Shown: one piece after another, positions 55,098 to 64,000 of the stretch | How the letters are laid out: each line of letters starts with the position of its first letter | Numbering within the stretch: the stretch's first letter is position 1 | Source of the DNA: Pseudomonas cerasi | GTDB taxonomy: Bacteria > Pseudomonadota > Gammaproteobacteria > Pseudomonadales > Pseudomonadaceae | DNA: 64,000 bases | Assembly (NCBI RefSeq): GCF_900074915.1 | Contig: NZ_LT222319.1 | Span: 1-64,000, forward strand | Direction of reading: 5' to 3' | The notes under the pieces: model-generated | Told to the model about the DNA's origin: nothing | The model's database searches: none | What the model saw: the letters and a program-made list of their open reading frames with translations, nothing else | Position numbers and translations under genes: made by a program

Positions 55098-55907
55098 TCA
55101 GCGACGAGCGCTACGTACGCCCTCGGCCAGTGCCGCGCACAGCGTCAGCACGCCGTCGACGGCATGCTCCGGCGACTCGGCGCTGGCGATCTTGTCGACG
55201 AAGGCCGAGCCCACGACTACGCCGTCAGCCAGACGCGCAATCGCCGCGGCCTGCTCGGGTGTGCGGATACCGAAACCGACGCTGATCGGCAGATCGGTGT
55301 GGCGGCGCAAGCGAGCGATGGCTTCAGTGACGTGCTCGGTGGTGGCCGAGCCAGCCCCGGTCACACCGGCGACCGACACGTAGTAAACGAACCCGGAACT
55401 GCGTTCCAGCACGCGCGGCAGGCGCGCATCATCGGTGGTCGGCGTAGTCAGACGGATGAAGTCGATGCCGGACGCCTGTGCAGGAGTCGCCAGCTCGGCG
55501 TCGTGCTCAGGAGGCAGGTCAACGATGATCAGACCGTCAACGCCCGCTTCCTTTGCCTGCGCCACGAAGGCTTCGACGCCAAAGCGGTGGATCGGGTTGT
55601 AGTAACCCATCAGCACAATCGGCGTGGTCTGATCGTCGACACGGAATTCGCTGACCATTTGCAGGGTTTTCTGCAGGGTCTGGCCAGCGTCCAGAGCACG
55701 CAGGGTCGCCAGCTGAATCGCCACACCGTCGGCCATCGGATCGGTGAACGGCATACCCAGCTCGATCACGTCAGCACCCGCCGCAGGCAGGCCTTTCAGT
55801 ACTTTCAGCGAGGTGTCGTAGCCAGGGTCACCGGCGGTGATGAAGGTGACCAGCGCCGCACGACCTTCGGTTTTAAGCTGGGCGAAACGATGTTCTAGAC
55901 GGCTCAT
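55098..55907 (-). CDS. trpA: Tryptophan synthase alpha subunit
   Basis: It cleaves indole-3-glycerol phosphate and channels indole to TrpB. The 269 residues carry the catalytic Glu49 and Asp60 in [15 protein letters not shown]. The start overlaps the trpB stop by 4 bp, giving translational coupling. The trpBA unit is divergent from trpI. Confidence 0.97.
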   Translation of the reverse strand: MSRLEHRFAQLKTEGRAALVTFITAGDPGYDTSLKVLKGLPAAGADVIELGMPFTDPMADGVAIQLATLRALDAGQTLQKTLQMVSEFRVDDQTTPIVLMGYYNPIHRFGVEAFVAQAKEAGVDGLIIVDLPPEHDAELATPAQASGIDFIRLTTPTTDDARLPRVLERSSGFVYYVSVAGVTGAGSATTEHVTEAIARLRRHTDLPISVGFGIRTPEQAAAIARLADGVVVGSAFVDKIASAESPEHAVDGVLTLCAALAEGVRSARR

Positions 55908-57133
55908 ACCAGCTGCTCCTGAGTGTGTTCGGCGGCTGCCATATGGTTCATGACGGTTTGCATGTCTTTATCGCCGCGCCCGGACAGGCATACGACCATC
56001 AGGTGATCATCGCGCAGGTTGGTCGCGCGCTTCATGGCTTCGGCCAGGGCGTGAGCGGTTTCCAGCGCCGGGATGATGCCTTCGAGCAGGCAGCACTGAT
56101 GGAAAGCATCCAGCGCTTCGTCATCGGTGATGCTGACGTATTCGACGCGCTTCACTTCGTGCAGGAATGCGTGTTCCGGGCCGATGCCTGGGTAGTCCAG
56201 ACCGGCAGAGATCGAGTGCGCATCGGTGATTTGTCCGTCGCCGTCCTGCAGCAGGTAGGTACGGTTGCCGTGCAGCACGCCCGGTACGCCGCCGTTCAGG
56301 CTGGCCGCGTGCTTGTCGGTGCTGACGCCGTGGCCGCCCGCTTCAACGCCGATGATTTCCACGCTGGCGTCATCCAGGAACGGATGGAACAGGCCCATGG
56401 CGTTGGAACCGCCGCCGACACAGGCGACCAGGCTGTCCGGCAGACGACCTTCCTTCTCCAGCATCTGCTCTTTGGTTTCCTTGCCGATGATGGCCTGGAA
56501 GTCACGGACCATCGCTGGGTAAGGGTGCGGGCCTGCCACGGTGCCGATCAGGTAGAAGGTGTCGTCGACGTTGGTCACCCAGTCACGCAGCGCTTCGTTC
56601 ATCGCATCTTTCAGGGTGCCGGTGCCGGAAGTGACCGGAACGATTTCAGCGCCCAGCAGCTTCATGCGGAACACGTTGACCTGCTGACGCTCGATGTCGG
56701 TAGCACCCATGTAGATCACGCAAGGCAGACCGAAACGTGCAGCAACGGTAGCAGTGGCAACGCCGTGCATGCCGGCGCCGGTTTCCGCGATCAGGCGTTT
56801 TTTGCCCATGCGTTTGGCCAGCAGCACTTGGCCGATGCAGTTGTTGATCTTGTGCGCGCCGGTGTGATTGAGCTCTTCACGCTTGAAGTAGATTTTCGCG
56901 CCGCCACAGAACTCGGTCAGGCGCTCGGCGAAGTACAGCGGGTTTGGACGGCCCACGTAATCGCGCTGGAAGTAGGCCATCTCCTTGATGAATTCCGGGT
57001 CGGCTTTGGCGGCTTCGTACTCGCGGTTGAGGTCTAGCACCAGCGGCATCAGGGTTTCAGCCACGTAGCGGCCGCCGAATGAGCCGAACAGGCCATTGGC
57101 GTCGGGGCCGCTGCGGAAATTGGTCTGGGTCAT
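55904..57133 (-). CDS. trpB: Tryptophan synthase beta subunit
   Basis: The PLP enzyme condenses indole with serine. The 409 residues have the PLP lysine in HTGAHKINN (Lys95), the phosphate loop GGGSNA near 243-248 and the family's long N-terminal segment. Transcribed divergently from trpI across 127 bp, where TrpI activates trpBA in Pseudomonas in response to indoleglycerol phosphate. Confidence 0.98.
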   Translation of the reverse strand: MTQTNFRSGPDANGLFGSFGGRYVAETLMPLVLDLNREYEAAKADPEFIKEMAYFQRDYVGRPNPLYFAERLTEFCGGAKIYFKREELNHTGAHKINNCIGQVLLAKRMGKKRLIAETGAGMHGVATATVAARFGLPCVIYMGATDIERQQVNVFRMKLLGAEIVPVTSGTGTLKDAMNEALRDWVTNVDDTFYLIGTVAGPHPYPAMVRDFQAIIGKETKEQMLEKEGRLPDSLVACVGGGSNAMGLFHPFLDDASVEIIGVEAGGHGVSTDKHAASLNGGVPGVLHGNRTYLLQDGDGQITDAHSISAGLDYPGIGPEHAFLHEVKRVEYVSITDDEALDAFHQCCLLEGIIPALETAHALAEAMKRATNLRDDHLMVVCLSGRGDKDMQTVMNHMAAAEHTQEQLV

Positions 57134-57260
57134 GAAGTGCTCCAGTTGCAGTATTGGGCGAATGGGTTGAGCCGTATTGGCAATGAGTCCACTTTAACCA
57201 GCGCAAGGCTGGATGAAAACCGATAAGATCGCTGCAACCTGTCAGGAAAACTCACAGATC
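57134..57260. promoter_or_regulatory. trpI-trpBA divergent control region
   Basis: In fluorescent pseudomonads TrpI binds the divergent region and activates trpBA. The location is clear from gene order. I did not identify the individual TrpI sites or the promoters with confidence. Confidence 0.6.
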
Positions 57261-58169
57261 ATGAGCCGCGACCTCCCTCCCCTCAATGCATTGCGCGCCT
57301 TTGAAAGCACTGCCCGGCTTGGCAGTGTCAGCCAGGCGGCCGAACAGCTGAACGTGACGCATGGTGCTGTCAGTCGCCAATTGAAAGTGCTTGAAGAACA
57401 CTTGGGTGTAAGCCTGTTCAGCAAGGACGGACGAGGCCTGAAACTCACAGATGCAGGTATTCGCCTACGCGATGTCAGCGGCGACGCGTTCGACCGGCTG
57501 CGCGGCGTGTGTGCAGAACTGAGCAAGGGCAGCGCAGATGCGCCGTTCGTGTTGGGTTGCTCCGGCAGCCTGCTGGCGCGCTGGTTCATCCCGCGCTTGA
57601 GTCGCCTGAATGCCGAGCTGCCGGACCTGCGTCTGCACCTGTCGGCAGGTGAAGGTGATCTTGACCCGCGTCGGCCAGGTCTTGATGCCCTGCTGATATT
57701 TGCCGAGCCGCCGTGGCCGGCAGACATGCAGGTATTCGAACTGGCAAGCGAGCGGATCGGACCTGTGTTGAGCCCACGCTTCGCGCGATTCGAGCGTCTG
57801 TGCGATGCACCTGCCGAGACGTTGCTGGAAGAATCGTTGCTGCAAACCACATCGCGTCCGCAGGCGTGGCCGAGCTGGGCGCAGCAGAACGGCATCGATC
57901 CGCAGTCATTGCGTTACGGGCAGGGTTTCGAGCATTTGTATTATTTGCTGGAGGCGGCCGTGGCGGGCCTTGGCATTGCAATTGCGCCCGAGCCTCTGGT
58001 CATCGATGACCTGAAGGCCGGTCGCCTGGCTGCGCCTTGGGGGTTCAGTGAAACCCCGGCGCAGCTGGCGCTTTGGGTACCCAGACGTGCGGCCGATGGA
58101 CGGGCGCAGCAGCTTGCTCAGTGGTTAAAAAATGAGCTGAAGCGGTCCGGGGAACCGATCAAAAACTGA
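57261..58169 (+). CDS. trpI: LysR-family activator TrpI
   Basis: TrpI activates trpBA with indoleglycerol phosphate. The start at 57261 gives 302 residues beginning [20 protein letters not shown]. The winged helix ([30 protein letters not shown], about 20-49) and the effector domain are complete. Position next to trpB is the Pseudomonas arrangement and supports the name over other LysR proteins. Confidence 0.94.
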   Translation: MSRDLPPLNALRAFESTARLGSVSQAAEQLNVTHGAVSRQLKVLEEHLGVSLFSKDGRGLKLTDAGIRLRDVSGDAFDRLRGVCAELSKGSADAPFVLGCSGSLLARWFIPRLSRLNAELPDLRLHLSAGEGDLDPRRPGLDALLIFAEPPWPADMQVFELASERIGPVLSPRFARFERLCDAPAETLLEESLLQTTSRPQAWPSWAQQNGIDPQSLRYGQGFEHLYYLLEAAVAGLGIAIAPEPLVIDDLKAGRLAAPWGFSETPAQLALWVPRRAADGRAQQLAQWLKNELKRSGEPIKN

Positions 58170-58496
58170 TCAATTACCGCGCTTGAACAGCATGTAGGCA
58201 GCGATCAGGCCGATGGCACCTACCGCAACGCCGGCGGTGGTCCAAGGGTGTTCCTGAGCGTAGTCGCGGGTTGCCAGTGCGTTTTCGCGGGTTTTCTCTT
58301 TAACGTCTTCGTAGACATCGCTTAGCAGGCTGCGCGAGTGGCTCAGCGCGCTTTCAGCGTTGGCTTTCAGATTCTTCAGTGTCTTGCGCGACTCGTCGGT
58401 AGCGTCGGCTTTCAGGCCCTCGAGGGACTTCAGGAGGCTCTCGATTTCAGCTTCCATACTCTGCAACGAGGCTTTGCGAAGTGACGTAGTAGCCAT
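58170..58496 (-). CDS. DUF883 (ElaB/YqjD-like) membrane-anchored protein
   Basis: The 108 residues form a helical, charged N-terminal part (about 1-80) and a C-terminal transmembrane helix (TAGVAVGAIGLIAAYMLFKRGN). Relatives in E. coli bind ribosomes at the inner membrane in stationary phase. Its stop codon at 58170 meets the end of trpI directly (0-bp gap), convergently. Confidence 0.88.
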   Translation of the reverse strand: MATTSLRKASLQSMEAEIESLLKSLEGLKADATDESRKTLKNLKANAESALSHSRSLLSDVYEDVKEKTRENALATRDYAQEHPWTTAGVAVGAIGLIAAYMLFKRGN

Positions 58497-58661
58497 GGTG
58501 TTTCTCCTGCAATGATGAGTGGGCGTGTTGTTTCGGACTCCGGGCTTTTTGGAAAGTGCGATGGGATTTTTGCAAAGGTCTGAACTTTTGCGCGCCTTCT
58601 CCTGACAGAAGCAGGGAGCGCGCTCTATATCGCGTCTTTTTCAGACCTCAGGAGAACTGCC

Positions 58662-58877
58662 ATGTCGGATCATCACACGTACAAGAAAGTTGAAATCGTA
58701 GGCTCTTCCACGACCACCATCGAAGACGCCATCAACAATGCCCTGGCCGAAGCCAGCAAAAGCCTCGACCTGATGGAATGGTTTGAAGTGACCGAAACCC
58801 GCGGCCATATCGAAAACGGCAAAGTCGCGCACTTCCAGGTGACGTTGAAAGTGGGCTTCCGCATCACCAACAGCTGA
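58662..58877 (+). CDS. Dodecin (flavin-binding)
   Basis: A 71-residue dodecamer-forming flavin store. The sequence MSDHHTYKKVEIVGSSTTTI and the WFEVTETRGHIENGKVAHFQVTLKVGFR region are typical. It follows AGGAGAA at 58650. Such proteins bind FMN/riboflavin and are not enzymes. It stands alone between DUF883 and DUF1161 genes. Confidence 0.93.
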   Translation: MSDHHTYKKVEIVGSSTTTIEDAINNALAEASKSLDLMEWFEVTETRGHIENGKVAHFQVTLKVGFRITNS

Positions 58878-59023
58878 GGGTGATCTGAACCTTTCGGCTG
58901 GCCGATTGCCATAAGCTGCGCTACACGCAAATGTGGCCACGCGTTCGATGTGTGAGCGTGGGGATTTTCAATGGGCGCCTGTTCCGATGGCGTCTTCATT
59001 TGGCCGGACGAGAGGGATTACCC

Positions 59024-59248
59024 ATGAAGAAGTTTTTGTTGGCTGTAGGCTTGCTGAGCATTGCAGGCACTGCCCTCGCGGCAGGCAAGCCGTGTGAAGA
59101 GTTGAAAAGTGAACTCGACGCAAGACTCCAGGCGAAGGGCGTAACGTCCTACACGCTGGAAGTGGTCGAGAAAGGCAGCGCGGCCGACAAGCAAGTCGTC
59201 GGCACCTGCGAAGGCGGCACCAAGGAAATCGTTTACCAGCGCGGTTGA
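59024..59248 (+). CDS. Small secreted DUF1161 protein (first copy)
   Basis: The 74-residue product has a signal peptide (MKKFLLAVGLLSIAGTALA) and a mature part starting AGKPCEELKSELDARLQAKGV, with two Cys that could form a disulfide (CEELK and GTCEGG). The paralogue at 61149 keeps both Cys. Function unknown. Confidence 0.85.
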   Translation: MKKFLLAVGLLSIAGTALAAGKPCEELKSELDARLQAKGVTSYTLEVVEKGSAADKQVVGTCEGGTKEIVYQRG

Positions 59249-59308
59249 TTGCCAGCCAGGCCCGGCTCAGGCCGGTTGGCCCGGTCAATCCCGTTTGCAG
59301 GTTTCACG

Positions 59309-59353
59309 AACAGCATCGCCCCGGACTTTCATCCAGTCCGGGGCGATGCTGTT
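59309..59353. terminator. Perfect 19-bp bidirectional terminator
   Basis: The arms 59309-59327 and 59335-59353 are exact reverse complements with a 7-nt loop, with core CATCGCCCCGGACT. Each side is bordered by T-rich or A-rich DNA. It lies between the convergent DUF1161 and LLM genes and serves both. Confidence 0.85.
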
Positions 59354-59385
59354 TCTGGCTGGTTTTTTCCGATTCGGAAAGTCGC

Positions 59386-60387
59386 TTAGCCGTGCGCGAC
59401 CTGGGCCAGGATCTCGTAAGAGCGCAGCCTGTCTTCGTGCTCGTACATGTCGCAGGTGAAGAGCAACTCGTCCGCATCGGTCTGCTCGAGCAGCACGTCC
59501 AGTTTGGCGCGAATCTTTTCCGGGCCACCCACCATCGCCAGACCCAGGAAGCTTGCTACGGCTTCACGCTCGTGTGGCAGCCACAGGCCGTCCATCGACT
59601 CGACAGGCGGGCGCTGCATCAGGCTGTGCCCACGCATCAACGCCAGAATGCGCTGATAGACCGACGTCGCCAGGTATTCGGCGTGCTCGTCCGTGTCGGC
59701 CGCCGACAGGGGCACACCGAGCATCACATAAGGCTTGTCGAGCACTTCCGATGGCTGGAAGTGATTGCGATACACGCGAATCGCCTCGTGCATGTAACGC
59801 GGTGCAAAGTGCGATGCGAAGGCATACGGCAAGCCGCGCATGCCTGCCAGCTGGGCGCTGAACAGGCTCGAGCCCAGCAGCCAGATCGGCACGTTGGTGT
59901 TTGAACCGGGTACGGCGATCACTTTTTGATCAGGCGTGCGCGGCCCCAGGTATTCCATCAGCTCGGTGACATCATCCGGAAAGTCATCGGCACTGCCGGA
60001 GCGCTCGCGGCGCAAGGCACGCGCAGTCATCTGGTCGGAGCCCGGAGCGCGGCCCAGTCCCAGGTCGATGCGGCCGGGATACAGGCTGGCCAGGGTACCG
60101 AACTGCTCGGCAATCACCAGCGGCGCGTGGTTGGGCAGCATGATCCCGCCAGCCCCGACACGAATGGTCGACGTGCCGCCTGCCAGGTAGGCGAGTAGCA
60201 CCGAGGTCGCTGAACTGGCGATGCCGTCCATGTTGTGGTGCTCGGCCACCCAGAAGCGGTTGTAACCCAGCTTTTCAACATGCTGGGCAAGGTTGAGCGA
60301 GTTGCGCAGGGAATCGGCGGGCCCTTTGTCGTGGCGCACCGGCACCAGATCAAGGGTGGAAATTTTTACATCTGCCAAACGTTTCAT
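59386..60387 (-). CDS. LLM-class flavin-dependent oxidoreductase
   Basis: The start at 60387 ([17 protein letters not shown]) gives 333 residues; GAGGAGC is upstream. Luciferase-like folds show [27 protein letters not shown] near 45-71 and [16 protein letters not shown] near 117-132. It resembles the YhbW/alkanal monooxygenase-like group that uses FMNH2. The substrate is unknown. Confidence 0.88.
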   Translation of the reverse strand: MKRLADVKISTLDLVPVRHDKGPADSLRNSLNLAQHVEKLGYNRFWVAEHHNMDGIASSATSVLLAYLAGGTSTIRVGAGGIMLPNHAPLVIAEQFGTLASLYPGRIDLGLGRAPGSDQMTARALRRERSGSADDFPDDVTELMEYLGPRTPDQKVIAVPGSNTNVPIWLLGSSLFSAQLAGMRGLPYAFASHFAPRYMHEAIRVYRNHFQPSEVLDKPYVMLGVPLSAADTDEHAEYLATSVYQRILALMRGHSLMQRPPVESMDGLWLPHEREAVASFLGLAMVGGPEKIRAKLDVLLEQTDADELLFTCDMYEHEDRLRSYEILAQVAHG

Positions 60388-60598
60388 AGGCCGGGGTAGC
60401 TCCTCGAATTGTGATGGGCCGGCTGCTGGAGCTGCCCACGATGAAACAGCAGTGCGGGCGCAAGTCCGGCTTTTCAATGGGCAGTGTAGAAAAGCCTACT
60501 GAAATGGTTGGTCTTTCCGACGGTTGAACTTTCCAGAGCCGTCTATCCTCAGAATGCTGTAACAGCAACGATCCAAATTCATTCCAAAAGGAGCCACC

Positions 60599-61030
60599 AT
60601 GAGTATCGTCAAGAAAGCATCCGCCCACTGGGAAGGTGATCTGAAAAGCGGTATCGGCAGCATCTCCACGGAAACCGGAGTGCTGCGCGAAGCGCCTTAC
60701 GGCTTCAAGGCACGTTTTGAAGGCGGCAAAGGCACCAACCCGGAAGAGCTGATCGGCGCAGCCCATGCAGGCTGTTTCTCGATGGCGTTGTCCATGATCC
60801 TGGGCGGTGCAGGCCTGACTGCTGAAAGCATCGATACTCAGGCTGAGGTGTCGCTGGATGAGGTAGAAGGCGGTTTCGCGATCAGCGCTGTGCATTTGAC
60901 CCTCAAGGCCAAAGTGCCAGGCGCGACCCAGGAGAAGTTCGACGAGTTGACCAAGCAGGCCAAAGAAGGCTGCCCGGTTTCCAAGGTACTGAACGCGAAG
61001 ATCACCCTGGACGCTACATTGCTGAGCTGA
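60599..61030 (+). CDS. OsmC-type peroxiredoxin
   Basis: A thiol peroxidase that reduces organic hydroperoxides. The 143 residues carry the peroxidatic Cys59 (AAHAGCFSMALS) and the resolving Cys125 (KEGCPVSKVLN). AAAAGGAGCC precedes the ATG. The length fits OsmC rather than Ohr only approximately; Ohr-type is the alternative. Confidence 0.92.
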   Translation: MSIVKKASAHWEGDLKSGIGSISTETGVLREAPYGFKARFEGGKGTNPEELIGAAHAGCFSMALSMILGGAGLTAESIDTQAEVSLDEVEGGFAISAVHLTLKAKVPGATQEKFDELTKQAKEGCPVSKVLNAKITLDATLLS

Positions 61031-61148
61031 TTCACAGCCAGCCTTGCGGGGGCGCCTTGTGCGCTCCTGTATCTGCTGTATAAAGCTGGCTTGCTTCATC
61101 GGTCATGCGTTGGTTGACGCATGGTTTGATTATGATCAGGAGTCGAGC

Positions 61149-61382
61149 ATGAAACGTTTTATTATGGCAGCGACCTGCACCCTGCTGGCAACCAGTGCCC
61201 TGGCGGCACCGAAATCCTGCGAAGAACTAAAGGCTGAAATCGAAGCCAAGATCCAGGCCAACAACGTCACGTCCTACACGCTGGAAATTGTTGGCAACGA
61301 AGAGGCCACCGATCCCAGCATGATCGTCGGCAGCTGCGACAACGGTACGAAAAAAATCATCTATCAGCTCAACGGTCGCTGA
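61149..61382 (+). CDS. Small secreted DUF1161 protein (second copy)
   Basis: The 77-residue product has a signal peptide (MKRFIMAATCTLLATSALA) and a mature part APKSCEELKAEIEAKIQANNV that matches the first copy at 59024 over most of its length, including VTSYTLE and the second Cys. The two copies are 2.1 kb apart, separated by the LLM and OsmC genes. Function unknown. Confidence 0.85.
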   Translation: MKRFIMAATCTLLATSALAAPKSCEELKAEIEAKIQANNVTSYTLEIVGNEEATDPSMIVGSCDNGTKKIIYQLNGR

Positions 61383-61814
61383 TCAGATGCAGTGCACCCC
61401 GCCCTCTTCTTCCTCCTCGGCCACCACCTTGCGCTCTGCATCGTAAAGCCAGGCATCGACACTGTTCGCCAGTGAGCGTACCTCCAGCACATAACGCTGC
61501 CCGGCAGCGAAGTGGTCGTAACGAACACTGACGTAACACGTGATCTCGGTGTACTCGTCGCCGATCATCCCCATGCCGCCCGAGCGGTACTCGTAGTCAT
61601 AACGCACCTGCAACTCATGGCTGCCCGGCGTCACCTGAAAGTAGCGGCCGTCGTAAGTGTTCTTGCCATCGAGCTTGTCGCCCATGATCAACTGGCCGGT
61701 GATGGTGCGCATGTCGACCCACGCCATGTCCGGATTGACGGTGGGCAAGGGGCCGGCGCATCCGGCGAGGGTGGCGAGTACAAGTGCGATCGGCAGTGTC
61801 GTGAAGCGCATCAT
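61383..61814 (-). CDS. Predicted lipoprotein of unknown function
   Basis: The start at 61814 gives 143 residues with a lipobox LATLAGC (Cys19), then an 80-residue beta-rich region with DGRYFQVTPGSHELQVRY, a motif seen in small PEGA-like lipoproteins. The C-terminus is acidic (VAEEEEEGG). It converges with the DUF1161 gene and is divergent from the aminopeptidase-like gene. Confidence 0.75.
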   Translation of the reverse strand: MMRFTTLPIALVLATLAGCAGPLPTVNPDMAWVDMRTITGQLIMGDKLDGKNTYDGRYFQVTPGSHELQVRYDYEYRSGGMGMIGDEYTEITCYVSVRYDHFAAGQRYVLEVRSLANSVDAWLYDAERKVVAEEEEEGGVHCI

Positions 61815-61906
61815 GTGGGCGGTTCCGGATTTTGTTGATTGAGCATAGCCTGCCACACCCGTCCGGCATAACATCACCTTCTCCACATCACCAAAGCACT
61901 TCCTTG

Positions 61907-62962
61907 ATGGCCACATTCTCCCTGCCACGCCTTCGACACCTGCCAGCGCTGACGGCCGTCACGCTGCTCGCCGGCTGCTCCAGCGTTTCCTACTACGGGC
62001 AGTTGGCTCAGGGGCAGTGGCAGTTGCTGCAGGCACGTGAGCCGGTGGAGAAGATCGTGGCTGACCCGACTCGGGATGCAGGTTTGCGCCAGCATCTGGC
62101 CCGGTCGCAGTTGGCGCGGACGTTTGCCAGTGAGCATTTGCATCTGCCGGATAACAAGAGTTACCGCCTGTATGCGGATCTGGGGCGGCCTTATGTGGTG
62201 TGGAATGTGTTCGCGACGGATGAGTTCTCGCTGGAGCCGGTCACGCACTGTTTTCCAATCGCTGGGTGTGTGGCGTATCGCGGTTATTACAGCCCTGGCG
62301 GTGCGCGTGGCGAGGCGGCGTTGCAGCGGCAGGCGGGCAAGGATGTGTATTTGAGTGGCGTGGAAGCCTATTCGACGCTGGGTTGGTTCAATGATCCGAT
62401 TCTCAGTTCGATGATGGGCTGGGGTGACGAGCGTCTGGCCACGCTGATTTTTCATGAGTTGGCGCATCAGCGTTTTTACGTGAAGGACGACACGGAGTTC
62501 AACGAGTCCTACGCCAGTTTCGTCGAGCAGGAAGGTACGCGGCAATGGCGTGCGGCGCGGGGATTACCGCCGGAGAGTGTTTTGCAGTCGGCGCGGCGTG
62601 ATCAGTTTACCCGGTTGGTGCTCGATACCCGGGAGCGGCTCAAGGCGTTGTATCGCCAGCCGCTGTCGGCCGAGGTGATGCGCGCCCGCAAGGCTGAAGA
62701 ATTCGAGCGGATGCGCCGTGATTACCGCGCGTTGCGGGATGATCAATGGGCAGGCGACAAGCGCTTCGATGCCTGGATCAACAGCCCGATGAACAACGCC
62801 AAGCTGCTGCCTTTTGGTCTTTACGATCAATGGGTGCCAGCCTTCGAGGCGTTGTTCAGGCAGGTGAATGGCGACTGGCAGGCCTTTTATCGGGCTGTGG
62901 AGAAGCTGGGCGCGATGCCTGCCGAGGCGCGCAAGGCGGCGCTGCGGGCGTTGATGCCTTGA
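61907..62962 (+). CDS. Putative zinc aminopeptidase lipoprotein (PF10023-like)
   Basis: The start at 61907 gives 351 residues with a lipobox VTLLAGC (Cys24). The zinc-peptidase motif HELAH (His183, Glu184, His187) lies in TLIFHELAHQRFYVKDDTEFNESYASFVEQEG, with a distal Glu in NESYA as a candidate third ligand. This fits the family of predicted aminopeptidases known in Pseudomonas. Substrate unknown. Confidence 0.82.
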   Translation: MATFSLPRLRHLPALTAVTLLAGCSSVSYYGQLAQGQWQLLQAREPVEKIVADPTRDAGLRQHLARSQLARTFASEHLHLPDNKSYRLYADLGRPYVVWNVFATDEFSLEPVTHCFPIAGCVAYRGYYSPGGARGEAALQRQAGKDVYLSGVEAYSTLGWFNDPILSSMMGWGDERLATLIFHELAHQRFYVKDDTEFNESYASFVEQEGTRQWRAARGLPPESVLQSARRDQFTRLVLDTRERLKALYRQPLSAEVMRARKAEEFERMRRDYRALRDDQWAGDKRFDAWINSPMNNAKLLPFGLYDQWVPAFEALFRQVNGDWQAFYRAVEKLGAMPAEARKAALRALMP

Positions 62963-62966
62963 ATCC

Positions 62967-63070
62967 CTTGTGGGAGCGAGCTTGCTCGCGAAGAGGTCGG
63001 TACAGCGCCCACACAAAGGGCGTTTGAACCGCGGTCTTCGCGAACAAGCGAAGCGTCGCCCGGCTCGCTC
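62967..63070. repeat. REP element pair, one arm diverged
   Basis: TGTGGGAGCGAGCTTGCTCG at 62970 is the standard Pseudomonas REP. A second, degenerate arm (CTTCGCGAACAAGCGAAGCG near 63036) follows in inverse orientation. It lies between convergent genes. Confidence 0.75.
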
Positions 63071-63132
63071 CTAAGGCCTTCGGCCAGAATAGAAGGTCAA
63101 CTGAGTGCAGAGCGCAGTATTAATAGCGGGCC

Positions 63133-63678
63133 TCAACCCTTATCAAACCCCTCCGCCAGATGCTGATCCTTGAGTTTCACGTAATTAGTCGCGCTGTACG
63201 GGAAGAAGGCGATTTCCTTTTCAGTGAGTGCGCGCACCTGTTTGACCGGGCGACCGACGTACAGGAAGCCGCTTTCCAGCACTTTGCCCGGCGGCACCAG
63301 GCTGCCTGCGCCGATGATCACCTCGTCTTCAACTACCGCGCCATCCATGATGGTCGTGCCCATGCCGACCAGGATGCGATTGCCGATTGTGCAGCCATGC
63401 AGCATGGCCTTGTGGCCGATGGTCACGTCATCGCCGATGATCAACGGAAAACCGTCCGGGTTGAAGGGGCCTGCGTGGGTGATGTGCAGCACGCTGCCGT
63501 CCTGCACGCTGGTGCGGGCACCAATGCGGATGCGATGCATGTCGCCGCGTACCACCGTCAACGGCCAGACGGAGCTGTCGGCGCCGATTTCGACGTCACC
63601 GATAACCACCGCTGAATGATCGACAAAGGCCCGTTCGCCGAGGGCTGGGGTGTGCTCCTGAAACTTGCGAATGGCCAC
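63133..63678 (-). CDS. Gamma-carbonic anhydrase family protein
   Basis: The start is GTG at 63678 after AAGGAGCC and gives 181 residues. Left-handed hexapeptide repeats form the fold; metal-ligand histidines are seen in RGDMHRIRIG, HITHAG and IGHKAMLHG. The substrate may be CO2 or another, as for other YrdA/PaaY members. Divergent from prlC. Confidence 0.9.
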   Translation of the reverse strand: MAIRKFQEHTPALGERAFVDHSAVVIGDVEIGADSSVWPLTVVRGDMHRIRIGARTSVQDGSVLHITHAGPFNPDGFPLIIGDDVTIGHKAMLHGCTIGNRILVGMGTTIMDGAVVEDEVIIGAGSLVPPGKVLESGFLYVGRPVKQVRALTEKEIAFFPYSATNYVKLKDQHLAEGFDKG

Positions 63679-63790
63679 GATAGGCTCCTTCTTTGGCAGT
63701 GATAGGCGTGCAGAGCGGGTTTGGTTGCTGCGGTCGGCGTCGATTGTAATTAAGATGGCTGAGTGTTTCTTCAAGGCAAGGTGCAAAACC

Positions 63791-64000
63791 GTGAGCGCGA
63801 ACAACCCTCTTCTGCAATCGTACGACCTGCCACCCTTTTCGGCGATTCGTGCCGAGCATGTCAAACCTGCTATCGAACAGATCCTGGCGGATAACCGTGC
63901 CGCGATTGCCGACATCCTCGCCAAACAGGGTTCGACACCGACCTGGGCCGGGCTGGTGCTGACCATGGACGAGCTGAACGACCGCCTGGGCGCGGCATGG
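63791..64000 (+). CDS. prlC: Oligopeptidase A (partial; runs off the window)
   Basis: The first 70 codons begin with GTG 63791 and read MSANNPLLQSYDLPPFSAIR and onward, the N-terminus of PrlC/OpdA. The zinc motif HEFGH lies beyond the window end. It is divergent from the gamma-carbonic anhydrase gene. PrlC degrades signal peptides and small cytosolic peptides. Confidence 0.92.
   Translation, partial: MSANNPLLQSYDLPPFSAIRAEHVKPAIEQILADNRAAIADILAKQGSTPTWAGLVLTMDELNDRLGAAW

Overview
The window reads as the origin-proximal chromosome of a Pseudomonas, most likely of the P. syringae group. It opens on dnaA-dnaN-recF-gyrB, and the later order (plsC-gmhB-glyS-glyQ-tag-lpxL, trkA-rsmB-fmt-def-LysM-dprA-tsaC-qor-hemF-aroE, choline-sulfatase cluster, trpBA/trpI) is the one I know from P. 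syringae genomes. An aldoxime dehydratase/nitrilase pair beside the origin genes and two families of dispersed REP-like palindromes fit the same group. No tRNA, rRNA or CRISPR array was seen. Species assignment is inference from gene content; no search was run.

Layout. (1) 1-6226: replication-initiation operon, with two palindromic parS-like sites inside recF. (2) 6227-24700: an accessory block between gyrB and the next core genes. It carries a single-chain Type ISP-like restriction-modification enzyme (6812-11710), a probable retron (structured leader, small membrane-type ORF, reverse transcriptase with NAxxH and VTG signatures; 11797-13481), two small genes of unknown function, a complete IS21-family element (15004-16965) whose 6-bp target duplication shows that it split an 80-codon gene, an AAA+ ATPase/subtilase pair matching IetAS (17156-20663), a HAD phosphatase-like gene, a gene whose 5' end is cut by a second IS21-family element, and that element (22123-24694). 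The block is best read as a defence island built up and eroded by IS21 elements. (3) 24800-28960: an outer-membrane channel-like protein, aldoxime dehydratase and nitrilase in one transcription unit with a divergent AraC-type regulator, predicted to turn aldoximes into nitriles and then acids. (4) 29095-47802: conserved housekeeping genes for lipid A and phospholipid synthesis, glycyl-tRNA synthetase, DNA repair, K+ uptake, rRNA and tRNA modification, N-terminal formyl processing, DNA uptake, haem and shikimate. (5) 48045-64000: SulP transporter, choline-sulfate utilisation, tryptophan synthase with TrpI, stress-related small proteins (DUF883, dodecin, OsmC, two DUF1161 paralogues), a LLM flavoprotein, lipoproteins, a gamma carbonic anhydrase, and the start of prlC, which runs off the window.

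The points most worth a second look are the retron and its unassigned small partner, an apparent two-residue deletion in the SAM-binding motif of the Type ISP methyltransferase domain, an AGCC tetranucleotide tract about 200 bp upstream of that gene, and the IS21 insertion whose removal restores a reading frame exactly.
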